This document shows positions 41,879 through 50,521 of a DNA stretch of 64,000 bases, piece by piece (positions within the stretch are counted from its first letter, which is position 1; each line of letters starts with the position of its first letter). The notes beneath the pieces were generated by a model. It saw nothing but the letters and a program-made list of their open reading frames with translations, did not search any database and was not told the origin of the DNA. The stretch spans positions 434,001-498,000 of the forward strand of contig NZ_CP048020.1 in assembly GCF_010365865.1 (NCBI RefSeq). The letters are read 5' to 3'. Both the position numbers and the translations under genes were made by a program. The DNA is from Treponema vincentii (lineage in GTDB: Bacteria > Spirochaetota > Spirochaetia > Treponematales > Treponemataceae).

Positions 41879-44329
41879 TTAATTGACACTCACTTTTTCC
41901 AGCTTCCAGATATCCCGCACATAGTCTTCGATGGTACGGTCTGAACTGAACTTACCCGATCGGGCGATGTTCAGAAGGCACATTTTAGCCCATTTCATCT
42001 GGTTGCGATAGTATTCGACAATTCGCTCCTGCGCTGCTGTGTATGCATCGAAGTCCGCCAGTACGTAATAGACGTCCGGCCGCTGACCTTCCACGCCGTA
42101 TACCAGCGAATCATACAATTCTCTAAAGCTGTTGTCAAAGGGCGGCGTATACGTCCCGTCGATAAGCTGGGTCAGCGCTCTCGCCAATGCAGGATTGCGG
42201 TTCAGGTATTCTTGCGGATTATAGCTGTGCTCGTGCTCGATTTTTTGAATCTCATCGGCGGTGATACCAAAAATAACGGCGTTTTCAGCACCTACTTCTT
42301 CCACAATTTCGATATTGGCGCCGTCCAGTGTTCCGAGCGTGATTGCACCGTTCAGCATAAACTTCATGTTGCCGGTTCCCGATGCTTCCTTACCCGCAGT
42401 GGAAATCTGTTCGGAAATATCCGAGGCGGGGAAAATCTTTTCGGCAGTCGAGACGCAATAGTTTGCCGCAAACACAACCTTTAATTTTCCCCGTACACGG
42501 TGATCATTGTTAATGCGGTCGGCGACAGTATTAATCAACTTAATGATGAGCTTTGCCCGCCGATAGCCCGACGCCGCTTTTGCGCCGAAGATAAAGGTGT
42601 GCGGGATAGGATCATACGTCGGGTCTTCGATAATTCTGTTATAGAGCGTCATCACATGCAGGATGTTTAAGAGCTGTCGCTTGTATTCGTGGAGCCGTTT
42701 TATCTGCACGTCAAAAATCGAGTTCGGATCGATCACAACACCCTGTGTCTGCTTGAGGAATTCCGCAAGCCGCTCTTTATTGTGTTTTTTTATCGCGATT
42801 AATTCCTGTAGTGCTTCCTGATTATCAGCCAGTTTTTCAAGCTGCCGCAGCTGGGTAAGGTCTTTAATCCAGCCGTCGCCGATATGTTTCGTGATAAAGG
42901 CCGAAAGCGCGGGGTTCGCAGTTAAAAGCCAGCGGCGCTGCGTAACGCCGTTTGTCTTATTGTTAAATTTCTGCGGATACAGATTATACCAATCGGACAG
43001 CTCTTTGGTTTTAAGGATTTCGGTGTGCAGCGCCGCAACACCGTTGACCGAAAAGGAACCGGCAATTGCGAGCCATGCCATACGGATTTTCCCTTCGCCG
43101 ATAATGGACATCTTGTTGTGTTTTTTCCAATCATTCGGGTATTTTTCCCGCAGTTCCAGCAGGAAGCGGCGGTTTATCTCTTCTACAATTTGATACACGC
43201 GCGGCAGTAAGCCTTGGAATATCTCGATCGGCCATTTTTCCAAAGCTTCCGCTAAAATCGTATGGTTTGTGTATGCAAAGGTTTGCGTAACAATCGCCCA
43301 TGCCGCATCCCAGCCGAGGTGGTGTTCGTCCATCAAAAGGCGCATCAGTTCGGGGATTGCCACGACGGGGTGCGTATCGTTTAGCTGGATAACATTATAA
43401 CGCGGGAAGTCGGAAAAATTTGTACCGTGTTTATGGATAAATGAACGCACTAAATCCTGTAAACTTGCAGAAGTGAAAAAATACTGCTGCTTTAAGCGGA
43501 GCGCTTTTCCCGACGGGCCGCTGTCGTTGGGGTATAATACGCGCGAAATATTTTCTGCGGAGTTCTGCTTTGCAACCGCAGCGGTGTATTCCATATTGTT
43601 AAAGAGCTGTAAATCGAATCCATTGGGAGAGGAGGCTTCCCACAGGCGCAGGCGGTTGACGGTTTTGGTGCCGTATCCGATGATCGCCATATCGTAGGGG
43701 GTTGCGATAACCTCCTCGGCATTTTCCAACCGATAGCACAGGGTGCTGTCTTCTTGCTGCGTGCATATCGGGGTGCCGCCGAAGCGCACCGTTACCGCCA
43801 AATCGTCGCGGCGTATTTCCCACGGATCACGATAACGCCGCCAATTGTCGGGGTATTCCATCTGATAGCCGTTTTCAATCCGCTGTTCAAACATACCGTA
43901 CTGGTAGCGGATACCGTAGCCGTGTCCGGGGTAATCGAGCGTTGCAAGCGAGTCCAAAAAACAGGCGGCGAGCCTACCGAGACCGCCGTTTCCAAGCCCT
44001 GCATCGGGTTCTTCATCTTCAATATCCCGATACGAGGCGGAAAGCTCCGTTAAAAGTTCTTCCATTACGGCGCGCATACCGGTGTTATTCAGATTATTCG
44101 AAAGCGCCCGCCCCATCAGAAATTCGGCGGAGAAATAATACATCTGCCGTACATCAGGTTGCTCCTGCGCGGCTCTGGTTGCGGATATGTTCGGCTGGAT
44201 GCTATCCATAACGCTGCTTGCTGCGGCATCATAGAGCTCACGCTTTGTTGCCTCGGATATGTCCTTGCTGAAATTCCGTTTCAACTTGCCAAGAATACTT
44301 GCCCGTAAGGTTTCTTTTAATTGAGACAT
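41879..44329 (-). CDS. glgP: Glycogen/alpha-glucan phosphorylase
   Basis: Releases glucose-1-phosphate from glycogen or maltodextrin using pyridoxal phosphate. The 816-residue length is typical; the cofactor lysine is in EASGTGNMKFMLNG, with other conserved stretches DAGLGNGGLGRLAACFLDS and NVIQLNDTHPVVAIPELMR. It follows glgX by eleven bases on the same strand, so a debranching enzyme and phosphorylase are produced together for glucan breakdown. No synthesis genes (glgA, glgB, glgC) are in this window. Confidence 0.95.
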   Translation of the reverse strand: MSQLKETLRASILGKLKRNFSKDISEATKRELYDAAASSVMDSIQPNISATRAAQEQPDVRQMYYFSAEFLMGRALSNNLNNTGMRAVMEELLTELSASYRDIEDEEPDAGLGNGGLGRLAACFLDSLATLDYPGHGYGIRYQYGMFEQRIENGYQMEYPDNWRRYRDPWEIRRDDLAVTVRFGGTPICTQQEDSTLCYRLENAEEVIATPYDMAIIGYGTKTVNRLRLWEASSPNGFDLQLFNNMEYTAAVAKQNSAENISRVLYPNDSGPSGKALRLKQQYFFTSASLQDLVRSFIHKHGTNFSDFPRYNVIQLNDTHPVVAIPELMRLLMDEHHLGWDAAWAIVTQTFAYTNHTILAEALEKWPIEIFQGLLPRVYQIVEEINRRFLLELREKYPNDWKKHNKMSIIGEGKIRMAWLAIAGSFSVNGVAALHTEILKTKELSDWYNLYPQKFNNKTNGVTQRRWLLTANPALSAFITKHIGDGWIKDLTQLRQLEKLADNQEALQELIAIKKHNKERLAEFLKQTQGVVIDPNSIFDVQIKRLHEYKRQLLNILHVMTLYNRIIEDPTYDPIPHTFIFGAKAASGYRRAKLIIKLINTVADRINNDHRVRGKLKVVFAANYCVSTAEKIFPASDISEQISTAGKEASGTGNMKFMLNGAITLGTLDGANIEIVEEVGAENAVIFGITADEIQKIEHEHSYNPQEYLNRNPALARALTQLIDGTYTPPFDNSFRELYDSLVYGVEGQRPDVYYVLADFDAYTAAQERIVEYYRNQMKWAKMCLLNIARSGKFSSDRTIEDYVRDIWKLEKVSVN

Positions 44330-44340
44330 AATCTACCTCG

Positions 44341-46485
44341 CTATTTCAGAATTAACACGACGGCTGTCGCGGCTAATACAACATATTTTTGCTGATTTTC
44401 CGACAGCGGCGCCTGTTCGGGATCGGTAAAATCTTCCCCTGCCGGATAGGATGTATCGATCAGCCGATACCAATGCTTTCCTTGTGGAGGAGGGCATATC
44501 GTTGCAGTAACGTCTAAACTACCGCCGTTTAATATGATGTAAAAGCTGTTATCATCGCATTCGGCTCTCGTTTCCGCCGCGGAACCGTCAAGAAAATACG
44601 CTAAAAACGATGAAGGTTGGTTCCAATCGGGGGTATTGCCCTGTGCATCATACCAGCTGATATCTTGCTTACGCCGGTCTCCGGATTGCGTTCCCGTTAA
44701 AAATTCCGAACGCAGGAACGCCGGATGCTGTTTGCGCAGGCGGATCAATTTTTTTACAAAGGTCAGTATGTCGGCATTGCTTTGTGTCAGCGACCAATCG
44801 AACCAGCTTATCTCGTTGTCTTGGCAGTAGGGGTTGTTGTTTCCCCGTTGTGTCCGCAGTACCTCATCTCCGGCAGTCAACATCGGGGTTCCCAGCGATA
44901 AAATGAGCGTTAGCAGGATGTTTTTTGCTTTTTGCTTCCGTAGGGTTTCGATGCGGGTGTTTTCGGTTTTCCCTTCAAAGCCGTTGTTATAGCTGCAATT
45001 AAAATCGGTACCGTCCCGATTGTCCTCTCCGTTCTCTTCGTTGTGTTTTCTATCATAGCTTAATAAATCGTAGAGGGTAAATCCATCGTGGCTGGTAACA
45101 AAGTTGATGGAATGGAAAGGCTTGCGTCCGTTGCCGGAGTACAAATCGGCGGAACCGGTTACACGTGTTGCAAGCTCCCTAGCATGGGAGGAATCGCCGC
45201 GCCAAAAGAGGCGCACATCGTCGCGGAAGCGGTCATTCCATTCCGCCCACCTGCCGCCGGGAAAATTCCCAACCTGATAGGCGCCACCCGCATCCCATGC
45301 CTCTGCGATGATCTTTGTTTTTCTCAATATGGGATCTTCGGCAATATGCTCAAGGGTAGGCGGATTATCCATCAGTTTCCCTTTTTGATCCCTGCCCAAA
45401 ATGGAGCCGAGGTCGAACCGGAAGCCGTCAACATGCATTTCGATAACCCAGTAGCGCAGGCAGTCCAAGATAAAGGTCTGCACAATCGGATGATTGCAGT
45501 TGAAGGTGTTGCCGCAGCCGGAGTAATTCCGGTAATAGCGGGCGTTATCTTCTAATATATAATAGATGGTATTGTCCAAGCCGCGGAACGAAAGGGTCGG
45601 CTCGAATTCGCTGCCCTCCGCCGTGTGATTAAATACGATGTCAAGAATCACTTCGATGCCGTTTTTATGCAGCTCGCGCACCATTCGTTTGAACTCGAAT
45701 ACCGCACCTATGCCTTCACGGTCGGAAGCGTACGACGACTTAGGCGCAAAGAAGGCGATGGTACTGTATCCCCAGTAGTTTTTTAACACCATGCCGGTTC
45801 GAGGATTTATTCTAGTCAATTCATGCGCGTTAAATTCCTGAATGGGCAGCAGTTCAAGGCTGGTAATACCCAGCTCTTTTAAATACGGGATAGTATCGAT
45901 AATACCCTGATAGGTTCCCTTGTGCTGTTGCGGTGCATTGGGATGGCACGAAAGCCCTTTTACATGCGCTTCGTAGATGATGCAGTCCTTCAACGGATAA
46001 TTGAGGGGATGGTCGCCCTGCCAGTCAAAATCATCGTGAGCTACTGCGATGCACTTGGGAAAATGAGCAGGCGATTGTTTGGTTAAAAAAGCAAGGTCGC
46101 CGTCTATATGAGGGGGAGGCGTTTGCGTAGAAAAATTTCCGCTAAAAGATTCTGTGTTGGCAAGTCCTTGTGAGTATGGGTCGAGCAGATAATTGCCGGC
46201 ATTAAAGCGCATTCCTTCATAAGGAGCAAACGGTCCATCAACACGGTAAAGATATAAGGCATTTTTCGGCAGTCCTTTTACAAAGACATGCCAGATATCT
46301 CCTGTTTTATTCGTTTGAGGATCAAAAGTGTATGAACAACAAGGCGCGGAATCTTCGGATTTTGCAAAGATATCCAACGTTACCGAAAAAGCATGTCGGG
46401 AAAAGACACTGAAATTTACGCCGTCGCAATAGACAGCAGCACCGGCTGGAAGCGGGCTACCCGGCAAAAATGATAGGTTTTCCAT
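44341..46485 (-). CDS. glgX: Glycogen debranching enzyme (isoamylase family)
   Basis: Hydrolyses alpha-1,6 branches in glycogen or limit dextrins. The 714-residue protein begins with a CBM48 domain (PLPAGAAVYCDGVNFSVFS) and has a GH13 barrel with IVFNHTAEGSE, the nucleophile Asp in VDGFRFDLGS, the acid/base Glu in IIAEAWDAGG, and VTSHDGFTLYDL. The ATG at 46485 starts the conserved region (MENLSFLPGSPLP); upstream codons to 46554 look unrelated. There is no clear ribosome site. It is directly upstream of glgP. Confidence 0.92.
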   Translation of the reverse strand: MENLSFLPGSPLPAGAAVYCDGVNFSVFSRHAFSVTLDIFAKSEDSAPCCSYTFDPQTNKTGDIWHVFVKGLPKNALYLYRVDGPFAPYEGMRFNAGNYLLDPYSQGLANTESFSGNFSTQTPPPHIDGDLAFLTKQSPAHFPKCIAVAHDDFDWQGDHPLNYPLKDCIIYEAHVKGLSCHPNAPQQHKGTYQGIIDTIPYLKELGITSLELLPIQEFNAHELTRINPRTGMVLKNYWGYSTIAFFAPKSSYASDREGIGAVFEFKRMVRELHKNGIEVILDIVFNHTAEGSEFEPTLSFRGLDNTIYYILEDNARYYRNYSGCGNTFNCNHPIVQTFILDCLRYWVIEMHVDGFRFDLGSILGRDQKGKLMDNPPTLEHIAEDPILRKTKIIAEAWDAGGAYQVGNFPGGRWAEWNDRFRDDVRLFWRGDSSHARELATRVTGSADLYSGNGRKPFHSINFVTSHDGFTLYDLLSYDRKHNEENGEDNRDGTDFNCSYNNGFEGKTENTRIETLRKQKAKNILLTLILSLGTPMLTAGDEVLRTQRGNNNPYCQDNEISWFDWSLTQSNADILTFVKKLIRLRKQHPAFLRSEFLTGTQSGDRRKQDISWYDAQGNTPDWNQPSSFLAYFLDGSAAETRAECDDNSFYIILNGGSLDVTATICPPPQGKHWYRLIDTSYPAGEDFTDPEQAPLSENQQKYVVLAATAVVLILK

Positions 46486-46542
46486 GAACGAAACGAAATG
46501 TAGCACGAAAAGTAAAATTATGCTATACTCCCGGTAAGTATC

Positions 46543-46681
46543 GGATAATTGCATCAGGCTATTTTTTTATATCCCGCGGAATAAAGAGGTTGTTCGACCA
46601 GAGTTGAACCTCTTCGCGGTTCAAATGGTCTCACAACCTTTTTATTCCGCGCTTTTTTCTATCTGCCTGATGTAATTATCC
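46543..46681. repeat. Family B nested palindrome, copy 3
   Basis: Outer arms GGATAATTGCATCAGGC (46543-46559) and GCCTGATGTAATTATCC (46665-46681) pair with one G-T wobble. A second stem pairs CGCGGAATAAAGAGGTTGT (46575-46593) with 46633-46651 (one mismatch), and an innermost stem pairs TTGAACC (46604-46610) with GGTTCAA (46618-46624). It separates divergent glgX and the next gene. Confidence 0.7.
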
Positions 46682-46746
46682 GTCTTTCCTAAAAGTAGTG
46701 TGAAATTTTGTATATCTACAAAATTTCACACAGAAGGATAAAAGTT

Positions 46747-48045
46747 ATGAAGAAGATTCCGATTGTCAGTACGGTTGTAACCACAGTAGACGCGATGCAG
46801 CAGGCGTGTAAGCAGTCAAACTTCAGTATTATCTCGCAACAATTACATGATTACAGCGAAGCGCTTGCCGCTTTTCGATACGAGATGCCGGAAATTAAGA
46901 TTATCGATTTCGGTGATCCGGCAGTTCATGCGGAAAAATGCCTTAAAGTGGTAAAGGATGATCCGTGGCTGCTGTTCGGGGGCGTTATTGCAATTACCGA
47001 TTCACAGGATCAAAAGGCAACGTTGACGCAGCGGAAAGAGCCTAACTTTTTATTCGTTTTAACGCGCAAGGAATTTGAACAGTATGTTGCACAAATTATT
47101 AAAATTTTAAATTCACATGAACATTTTTTAGTCAATCGCGGTATGAACCATCCTGCGAATGAACTTGAGCATGGCAGCTTTATGAGTGAGACCGACCCGT
47201 TCGAAATTATGTTCTATGCAAATCTCATTTCTACCTACCTCTATAATACCGATCGTGTGAATGAGGCTGAACGGAGTGCCTTCCAAGGCGCGATGATGGA
47301 GCTGCTGTTGAATGCCGTAGAGCATGGAAATTGCAATATCAGTTATAATGAAAAATCAGAATGGCTCAAACAGGGAAAGGATGTACTTGAGCTCATCAGG
47401 ATAAAACGGAAGGATCCTGCCGTTGGAACAAAAAAAGTCTTGATTACGTATGATATTTCTCCTGAACGCACGCGAATTACCATCAAAGACGATGGAAAGG
47501 GATTTGACTGGCGTTCCGCGCTTGATGCTCCTTTTGAGGCAGGGCTGCATGGCATGGGTATTAAGATGAGTCAGAGCTTCGTAAAGGAGTTGTATTATAA
47601 TGATGCGGGAAATGAGGTTTCATTCGAGGTGCCGAACCAGAAAGACAGCACCAATCTGACACCGGCAATTCTGCGGGAACAAGAAACCTTTCATTTTAAT
47701 CACTTGCAGGTCGTATGTCGCCAAAACGACGAAACAAATAATCTCTTTTATATTCGATCCGGCCGCTATGCGGTCTATGTGAATAATACACTGCTGACAG
47801 TGTTGACACCGGCGGATATCTTTATCGGGGAGATGGCTTTCCTCACCAATGATACGCGATCGGCAACGATTGTCGCGATCGGAAACGGTACGTTGGTTAA
47901 GGTGCCTAAGATGAAATTTATGAAGCTGATCGAAGCGTATCCCCATTACGGTATCTTTTTGTCACGACTCCTTGCAGACCGCCTCGCACGTCAATCACGC
48001 GAGAGCGCAGCACTTAAAACAGAACTAAAAGCTTTGAAGGATTGA
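46747..48045 (+). CDS. RsbW-like ATPase fused to cyclic-nucleotide-binding domain
   Basis: A 432-residue signalling protein. The first ~140 residues look like a degenerate receiver-type domain (IISQQLHDY, LLFGGVIAITD). Residues about 185-320 form a histidine-kinase-like ATPase of the RsbW/HATPase_c_2 class (MMELLLNAVEHGNCN, TIKDDGKGFDW, GLHGMGIKMSQSF). The last ~120 residues form a CRP-type cNMP-binding domain (FIGEMAFLTNDTRSATIVAI). AAGGAT lies upstream of the ATG at 46747. It could form a partner-switching module with SpoIIE-type phosphatases such as that at 26.0 kb. No catalytic phospho-acceptor histidine is evident. Confidence 0.8.
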   Translation: MKKIPIVSTVVTTVDAMQQACKQSNFSIISQQLHDYSEALAAFRYEMPEIKIIDFGDPAVHAEKCLKVVKDDPWLLFGGVIAITDSQDQKATLTQRKEPNFLFVLTRKEFEQYVAQIIKILNSHEHFLVNRGMNHPANELEHGSFMSETDPFEIMFYANLISTYLYNTDRVNEAERSAFQGAMMELLLNAVEHGNCNISYNEKSEWLKQGKDVLELIRIKRKDPAVGTKKVLITYDISPERTRITIKDDGKGFDWRSALDAPFEAGLHGMGIKMSQSFVKELYYNDAGNEVSFEVPNQKDSTNLTPAILREQETFHFNHLQVVCRQNDETNNLFYIRSGRYAVYVNNTLLTVLTPADIFIGEMAFLTNDTRSATIVAIGNGTLVKVPKMKFMKLIEAYPHYGIFLSRLLADRLARQSRESAALKTELKALKD

Positions 48046-48061
48046 TGTTCGAATAAACACA

Positions 48062-48090
48062 TTTACAAAAAATTGTTGCTGCGCTATACT
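48062..48090 (+). promoter_or_regulatory. Promoter of hprK, leaderless type
   Basis: TTTACA (48062-48067), 17-base spacer, TATACT (48085-48090), seven bases before the hprK ATG at 48098. No ribosome site is present. Confidence 0.65.
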
Positions 48091-48097
48091 TGCACAC

Positions 48098-49087
48098 ATG
48101 CTTTCTAAAAGTTTAACGGTGCTTGAATTACTCGATCTCGACTTAACAGAACACGATGCGCTTCACCTGCATTGCGTGTGCGGGCAAAAGGGTTTGACGC
48201 GCAGTATTACCGTTGCGGATTTAAACCGTCCCGGGCTTGCGCTGTCAGGATTTTTTGATTCCTTTGCATATCAACGTGTCCAGTTATTCGGCAGAGGAGA
48301 ATGCGCCTATTTGCAAACACTTATCGAAAGCAATACTCTCGAAAATATCAAAAAAATGCTTACCTACGATATTCCTTGCTGTATCTTTTCTCATAATATC
48401 CCTCCTCCTGCCGTATTTTTAGAGCTGGTGCAGGGAACGGGATGTCCTGTGCTGCAAACCGACCTTTCCTCCAGTGCGCTTTCCGTACGGCTGATGCGCG
48501 TTCTCTCCAATGTATTTGCTCCGACAGTCGCGATACACGGTGTTCTGGTAGAAGTGTACGGGCTCGGTATTCTTATTTTAGGCGATTCGGGAGTTGGTAA
48601 GAGCGAAACGGCGCTGGAGCTTGTAGAGCGCGGGCATCGCTTGATCGTTGACGATGTAGTAGAAATCACCTGTATTAATGGTAATAGTTTGATTGGACGG
48701 GGCGCCAATAAGATGATCGGGCATCACATGGAAATACGCGGACTCGGCATTATCAATATCATGCAGCTTTACGGGGTTCGTTCCGTGCGTGAGCAAAAGC
48801 AGATACAGCTGGTTGCAAAGCTGGAAGAATGGGATTCGCATAAAGTGTATGACCGTATCGGTACCGAGGAACTTACCACCGAGATATTGGATGTAAAACT
48901 GCCGCTTTTGGAAATACCGGTAAAATCAGGGCGGAATATTCCGATTATTTTAGAAACAGCCGCGATGAACGAGCGGCTCAAAAGTATGGGCGTTTATTCT
49001 GCGAAGGAATTTAATCAAAACATTCTGCGCTGGATGGAAAGCGATACGAGCCGGGTACCGTATTATTCGGCGGATGATACCTATTAA
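48098..49087 (+). CDS. hprK: HPr kinase/phosphorylase
   Basis: Phosphorylates and dephosphorylates HPr on Ser46, linking carbon status to regulation. The 329-residue protein has an N-terminal domain and the C-terminal kinase domain with the P-loop GDSGVGKSETALELVERGHR, DDVVEI, and the HMEIRGLGIINI signature. It is followed ten bases later by ptsH (HPr), its substrate. Spirochaetes are known to keep HPr/HprK with few or no sugar permeases of the PTS, implying a regulatory use. The transcript is probably leaderless. Confidence 0.94.
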   Translation: MLSKSLTVLELLDLDLTEHDALHLHCVCGQKGLTRSITVADLNRPGLALSGFFDSFAYQRVQLFGRGECAYLQTLIESNTLENIKKMLTYDIPCCIFSHNIPPPAVFLELVQGTGCPVLQTDLSSSALSVRLMRVLSNVFAPTVAIHGVLVEVYGLGILILGDSGVGKSETALELVERGHRLIVDDVVEITCINGNSLIGRGANKMIGHHMEIRGLGIINIMQLYGVRSVREQKQIQLVAKLEEWDSHKVYDRIGTEELTTEILDVKLPLLEIPVKSGRNIPIILETAAMNERLKSMGVYSAKEFNQNILRWMESDTSRVPYYSADDTY

Positions 49088-49096
49088 GGAAAAACT

Positions 49097-49363
49097 ATGG
49101 TAACAAAAAAGATTATTGTGCAAAATCGTGCCGGAATCCATGCGCGCCCCTCATCGTTGATTGTACAAACGGCAAATAAATTCCAGTCGAATATTATGTT
49201 TGAAAGAGAGAATATTACCGTCAATGCAAAATCCATTATGGGCGTGATGACGATGGCTGCAGGATATCAAACCGAGCTGACCGTTTCCGCCGACGGCGTC
49301 GACGAAGCTGAAGCGATCGCTGCACTTGAGCAGCTTTTTGCAGCAAAATTTGAAGAGGAATGA
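49097..49363 (+). CDS. ptsH: Phosphocarrier protein HPr
   Basis: An 88-residue HPr. The EI-phosphorylated histidine lies in NRAGIHARPSSLIVQ, and the HprK-phosphorylated serine in NAKSIMGVMTMAAG, so both regulatory sites are intact. It is co-transcribed with hprK upstream and holA downstream (nine bases). A TAAGGAAA ribosome site precedes the ATG. No EI or sugar-specific PTS gene appears in the window. Confidence 0.95.
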   Translation: MVTKKIIVQNRAGIHARPSSLIVQTANKFQSNIMFERENITVNAKSIMGVMTMAAGYQTELTVSADGVDEAEAIAALEQLFAAKFEEE

Positions 49364-49372
49364 CGTAACCGG

Positions 49373-50383
49373 ATGAGTACTCCTTTATGGCTTTTTACCG
49401 GCCCCGAATTGGGGGAACGGAGCGATGCGCTTGAAGCGCTGCGGAAGAGTGCAGGAAAAAAATATGGACAACTCGACAATCATCTCTTTTATGCGGCGGA
49501 TACCTCAATATCGGTGGTGTTGGATGCCGTACAGAACGGTTCCCTATTTGCGGATGCTCGGTTCGCCGTTGTAAGAAATGCGGAAGCAATCAAGAAAAAG
49601 GAAGACATACAAGCGCTTACGCAGTGGGTTGAACAGACGCCCAATGAAGATGGCGCCTTTTTAGTGTTGATTTCCGATGAAATCGGCATCGATAAAAAAA
49701 TTGAAGCACTAGTACCTAAAGATCATAAAAAAATATTTTGGGAACTGTTCGAAAATAAGAAACAGGATTGGATCCGCCGTTTTTTTGCACAGTCGAGGAT
49801 CAATATTGAACATGATGCTATCGATGTTTTGTTGGAGCTGGTGGAGAATAATACCGAAGCGCTTAAAACTACATGCACACATATCAGCCTCTTTTTTGAG
49901 CCGGGAACAACGCTAACGGCGGAGACTGTTGAACGTCTGCTTGCCCATAATAAAGAAGAAACGCCGTTTACGCTTTTTGATGCATTGAGCAATGCCAATT
50001 TGGAATATGCGTTGAATATCCGCCAAAAGCTGACCCTTTCCAAAGAATCTTCGCCGGTACAGCTGATTGCGGGACTTACTTACTGCTTTCGACGGCTGTG
50101 CGACTGGCATGCTCTTGTGCAAACCGGCGGGATTGACGATTTCAGTTTAAAAAAAGCAGGCTTTACGTCGAAAAAAGCGATTGACCAATACCGCCGCGCA
50201 AGCAGACAATGGAACGAACAAACCGTGTACCGTATTATATCGCTCTTAAATAAGACCGATATGCAAATCCGTACGATGGGGCAAGAACTTTCGGGAGTGC
50301 TGCTCGATACTTGCCTCTACAGCATTATTTACAATCAAGGGCGTGAATTAGCCGCATATAGTAACGCTGCACAGCTGTGCTAA
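49373..50383 (+). CDS. holA: DNA polymerase III subunit delta
   Basis: The clamp-loader delta subunit, which opens the beta sliding clamp during replication. The 336-residue protein matches the family in overall plan: LWLFTGPELGERSDALEALR at the start, a middle domain with IDKKIEALVPKDHKKIFWEL, and the C-terminal collar domain (SPVQLIAGLTYCFRRLCDWH). Sequence conservation in this family is low, so the call depends on the pattern of these blocks. There is no ribosome site; it probably depends on coupling to ptsH. Confidence 0.8.
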   Translation: MSTPLWLFTGPELGERSDALEALRKSAGKKYGQLDNHLFYAADTSISVVLDAVQNGSLFADARFAVVRNAEAIKKKEDIQALTQWVEQTPNEDGAFLVLISDEIGIDKKIEALVPKDHKKIFWELFENKKQDWIRRFFAQSRINIEHDAIDVLLELVENNTEALKTTCTHISLFFEPGTTLTAETVERLLAHNKEETPFTLFDALSNANLEYALNIRQKLTLSKESSPVQLIAGLTYCFRRLCDWHALVQTGGIDDFSLKKAGFTSKKAIDQYRRASRQWNEQTVYRIISLLNKTDMQIRTMGQELSGVLLDTCLYSIIYNQGRELAAYSNAAQLC

Positions 50384-50521
50384 CTATGCGACGGTAGGGT
50401 ATCTTTAATTGACACAATCGCCCGCGCAGTATACAATTCCGCAATATTTTTCGAACAATCACTAAAACACAACCTTTCGAGCCTAATTGACAGGGGCGTT
50501 TGAGTTCAAAACAGGGATGAT

